Assembly (NCBI RefSeq): GCF_051622035.1
Contig: NC_135357.1
Coordinates: 13,847,001-13,911,000, forward strand
DNA: 64,000 nucleotides
Source of the DNA: Arctopsyche grandis
Taxonomy: Eukaryota > Arthropoda > Insecta > Trichoptera > Hydropsychidae
Reading direction: 5' to 3'
Shown: piece by piece, positions 63,901 through 64,000 of the stretch
How positions within the stretch are numbered: the stretch's first letter is position 1
Layout of the letters: the number at the start of each line of letters is the position of its first letter
Notes under the pieces: model-generated
What the model saw: only the letters and a program-made list of their open reading frames with translations
What the model was told of the DNA's origin: nothing
Databases searched by the model: none
Made by a program: the position numbers and the translations under genes

Positions 63901-64000
63901 CTTATGATGTTTCACCAAATGCATTTGTAAATTAGAAAGTTTTTTGAAAGCACTGCCACAACCTGGTTCACTACACAAGTTTTCAGTTACAATTTGTGAT
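60960..64000 (-). CDS. ASCIZ: ASCIZ/ATMIN-like zinc-finger protein with LC8-binding TQT array (3' part)
   Basis: Exons 5' to 3' on the minus strand: from beyond the right edge to 63153, then 62663-62484, then 62407-60960 ending in TGA. The first exon encodes four zinc-finger units (CSEPGCGSAFKK, CPRDDCVYNISF, CDKCGLKTSLAS, CGACGWEYNSNESL). The last exon encodes an acidic Ser/Thr-rich region with eight TQT motifs (CTQTA, ETQTF, ETQTA, QTQTT, ETQTT, ETQTC, ETQTQ, ETQTC) and two TQS variants. TQT motifs bind the dynein light chain LC8; ASCIZ activates the LC8 gene and is damped by LC8 binding, which fits this layout. At least 825 residues are visible; the N-terminus is outside the window. Confidence 0.88.
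62725..63138 (+). mobile_element. tRNA-derived SINE, variant with hairpin tail
   Basis: A B-box-like GGATTCGATCC at 62736 heads a body shared with the 22189-22678 SINE (GTGACTCCAAGTCGATCG, TTGCCAATTTATCTGAT, GTTGAAACGGTTC). The 3' part is different, with a hairpin GGCCAGGAAGGC...GGCCTTCCTGG (63057-63099) and an (AAAT)n tail. It lies in an ASCIZ intron, antisense to the gene. Confidence 0.75.

Overview
This 64 kb window is AT-rich nuclear DNA from an insect. The evidence is spliced genes with GT-AG introns, a ZAD (zf-AD) C2H2 zinc-finger protein, a Klingon-type Ig/FN3 adhesion molecule, an ASCIZ-type zinc-finger protein with LC8 (TQT) motifs, and a dense load of arthropod-style DNA transposons, MITEs, Helitron-like elements, tRNA-SINEs and LINE remnants. 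The ZAD family points to an insect, probably holometabolous; the sequence does not resolve the order. ACATATGTATGT-type microsatellites occur throughout.

Layout. (1) 1-9080 (+): the 3' part of an unrecognised gene made of a chain of very small exons, twelve in a row with the same phase-1/phase-1 boundaries, ending in two C2H2 fingers. Its introns hold a piggyBac-like MITE, Helitron-like elements, a GC-rich inverted duplication, a SINE and a pogo-like element. (2) 14640-20068 (-): a 13-exon gene for a ~1447-residue scaffold with an N-terminal PH domain and two C-terminal PDZ domains. (3) 20069-27765: the divergent intergenic region, with a GC-rich island, LINE, SINE, Harbinger and MITE remnants, and an apparently whole hAT transposon (24705-27431) with a perfect 8-bp target duplication. 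(4) 27766-34344 (+): an 11-exon gene for a 584-residue PDZ-RING-SINA-like E3 ubiquitin ligase. (5) 34345-45918 (+): a CpG-rich block at about 36.8-37.3 kb that may be the klingon 5' exon, then the ten coding exons of klingon (459 residues). (6) 45919-50209: the convergent intergenic region, with a Tc1-like fragment nested in a hAT-like element. (7) 50210-53605 (-): a nine-exon ZAD zinc-finger gene (724 residues, about 11 fingers) whose first exon lies in a CpG-rich block. (8) 53606-60959: a gene-poor, repeat-derived stretch. (9) 60960-64000 (-): the 3' part of an ASCIZ/ATMIN homologue, running off the window.

The genes do not form an operon or an obvious pathway. Two PDZ genes lie head to head (the PH-PDZ-PDZ scaffold and the PDZ-RING ligase) and might share regulation. 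Klingon is a neural cell-surface adhesion protein. The three zinc-finger genes are probable transcription factors. All exon models were built by hand from reading frame, splice dinucleotides and phase; every listed exon set keeps one open frame. No transcript evidence was available.
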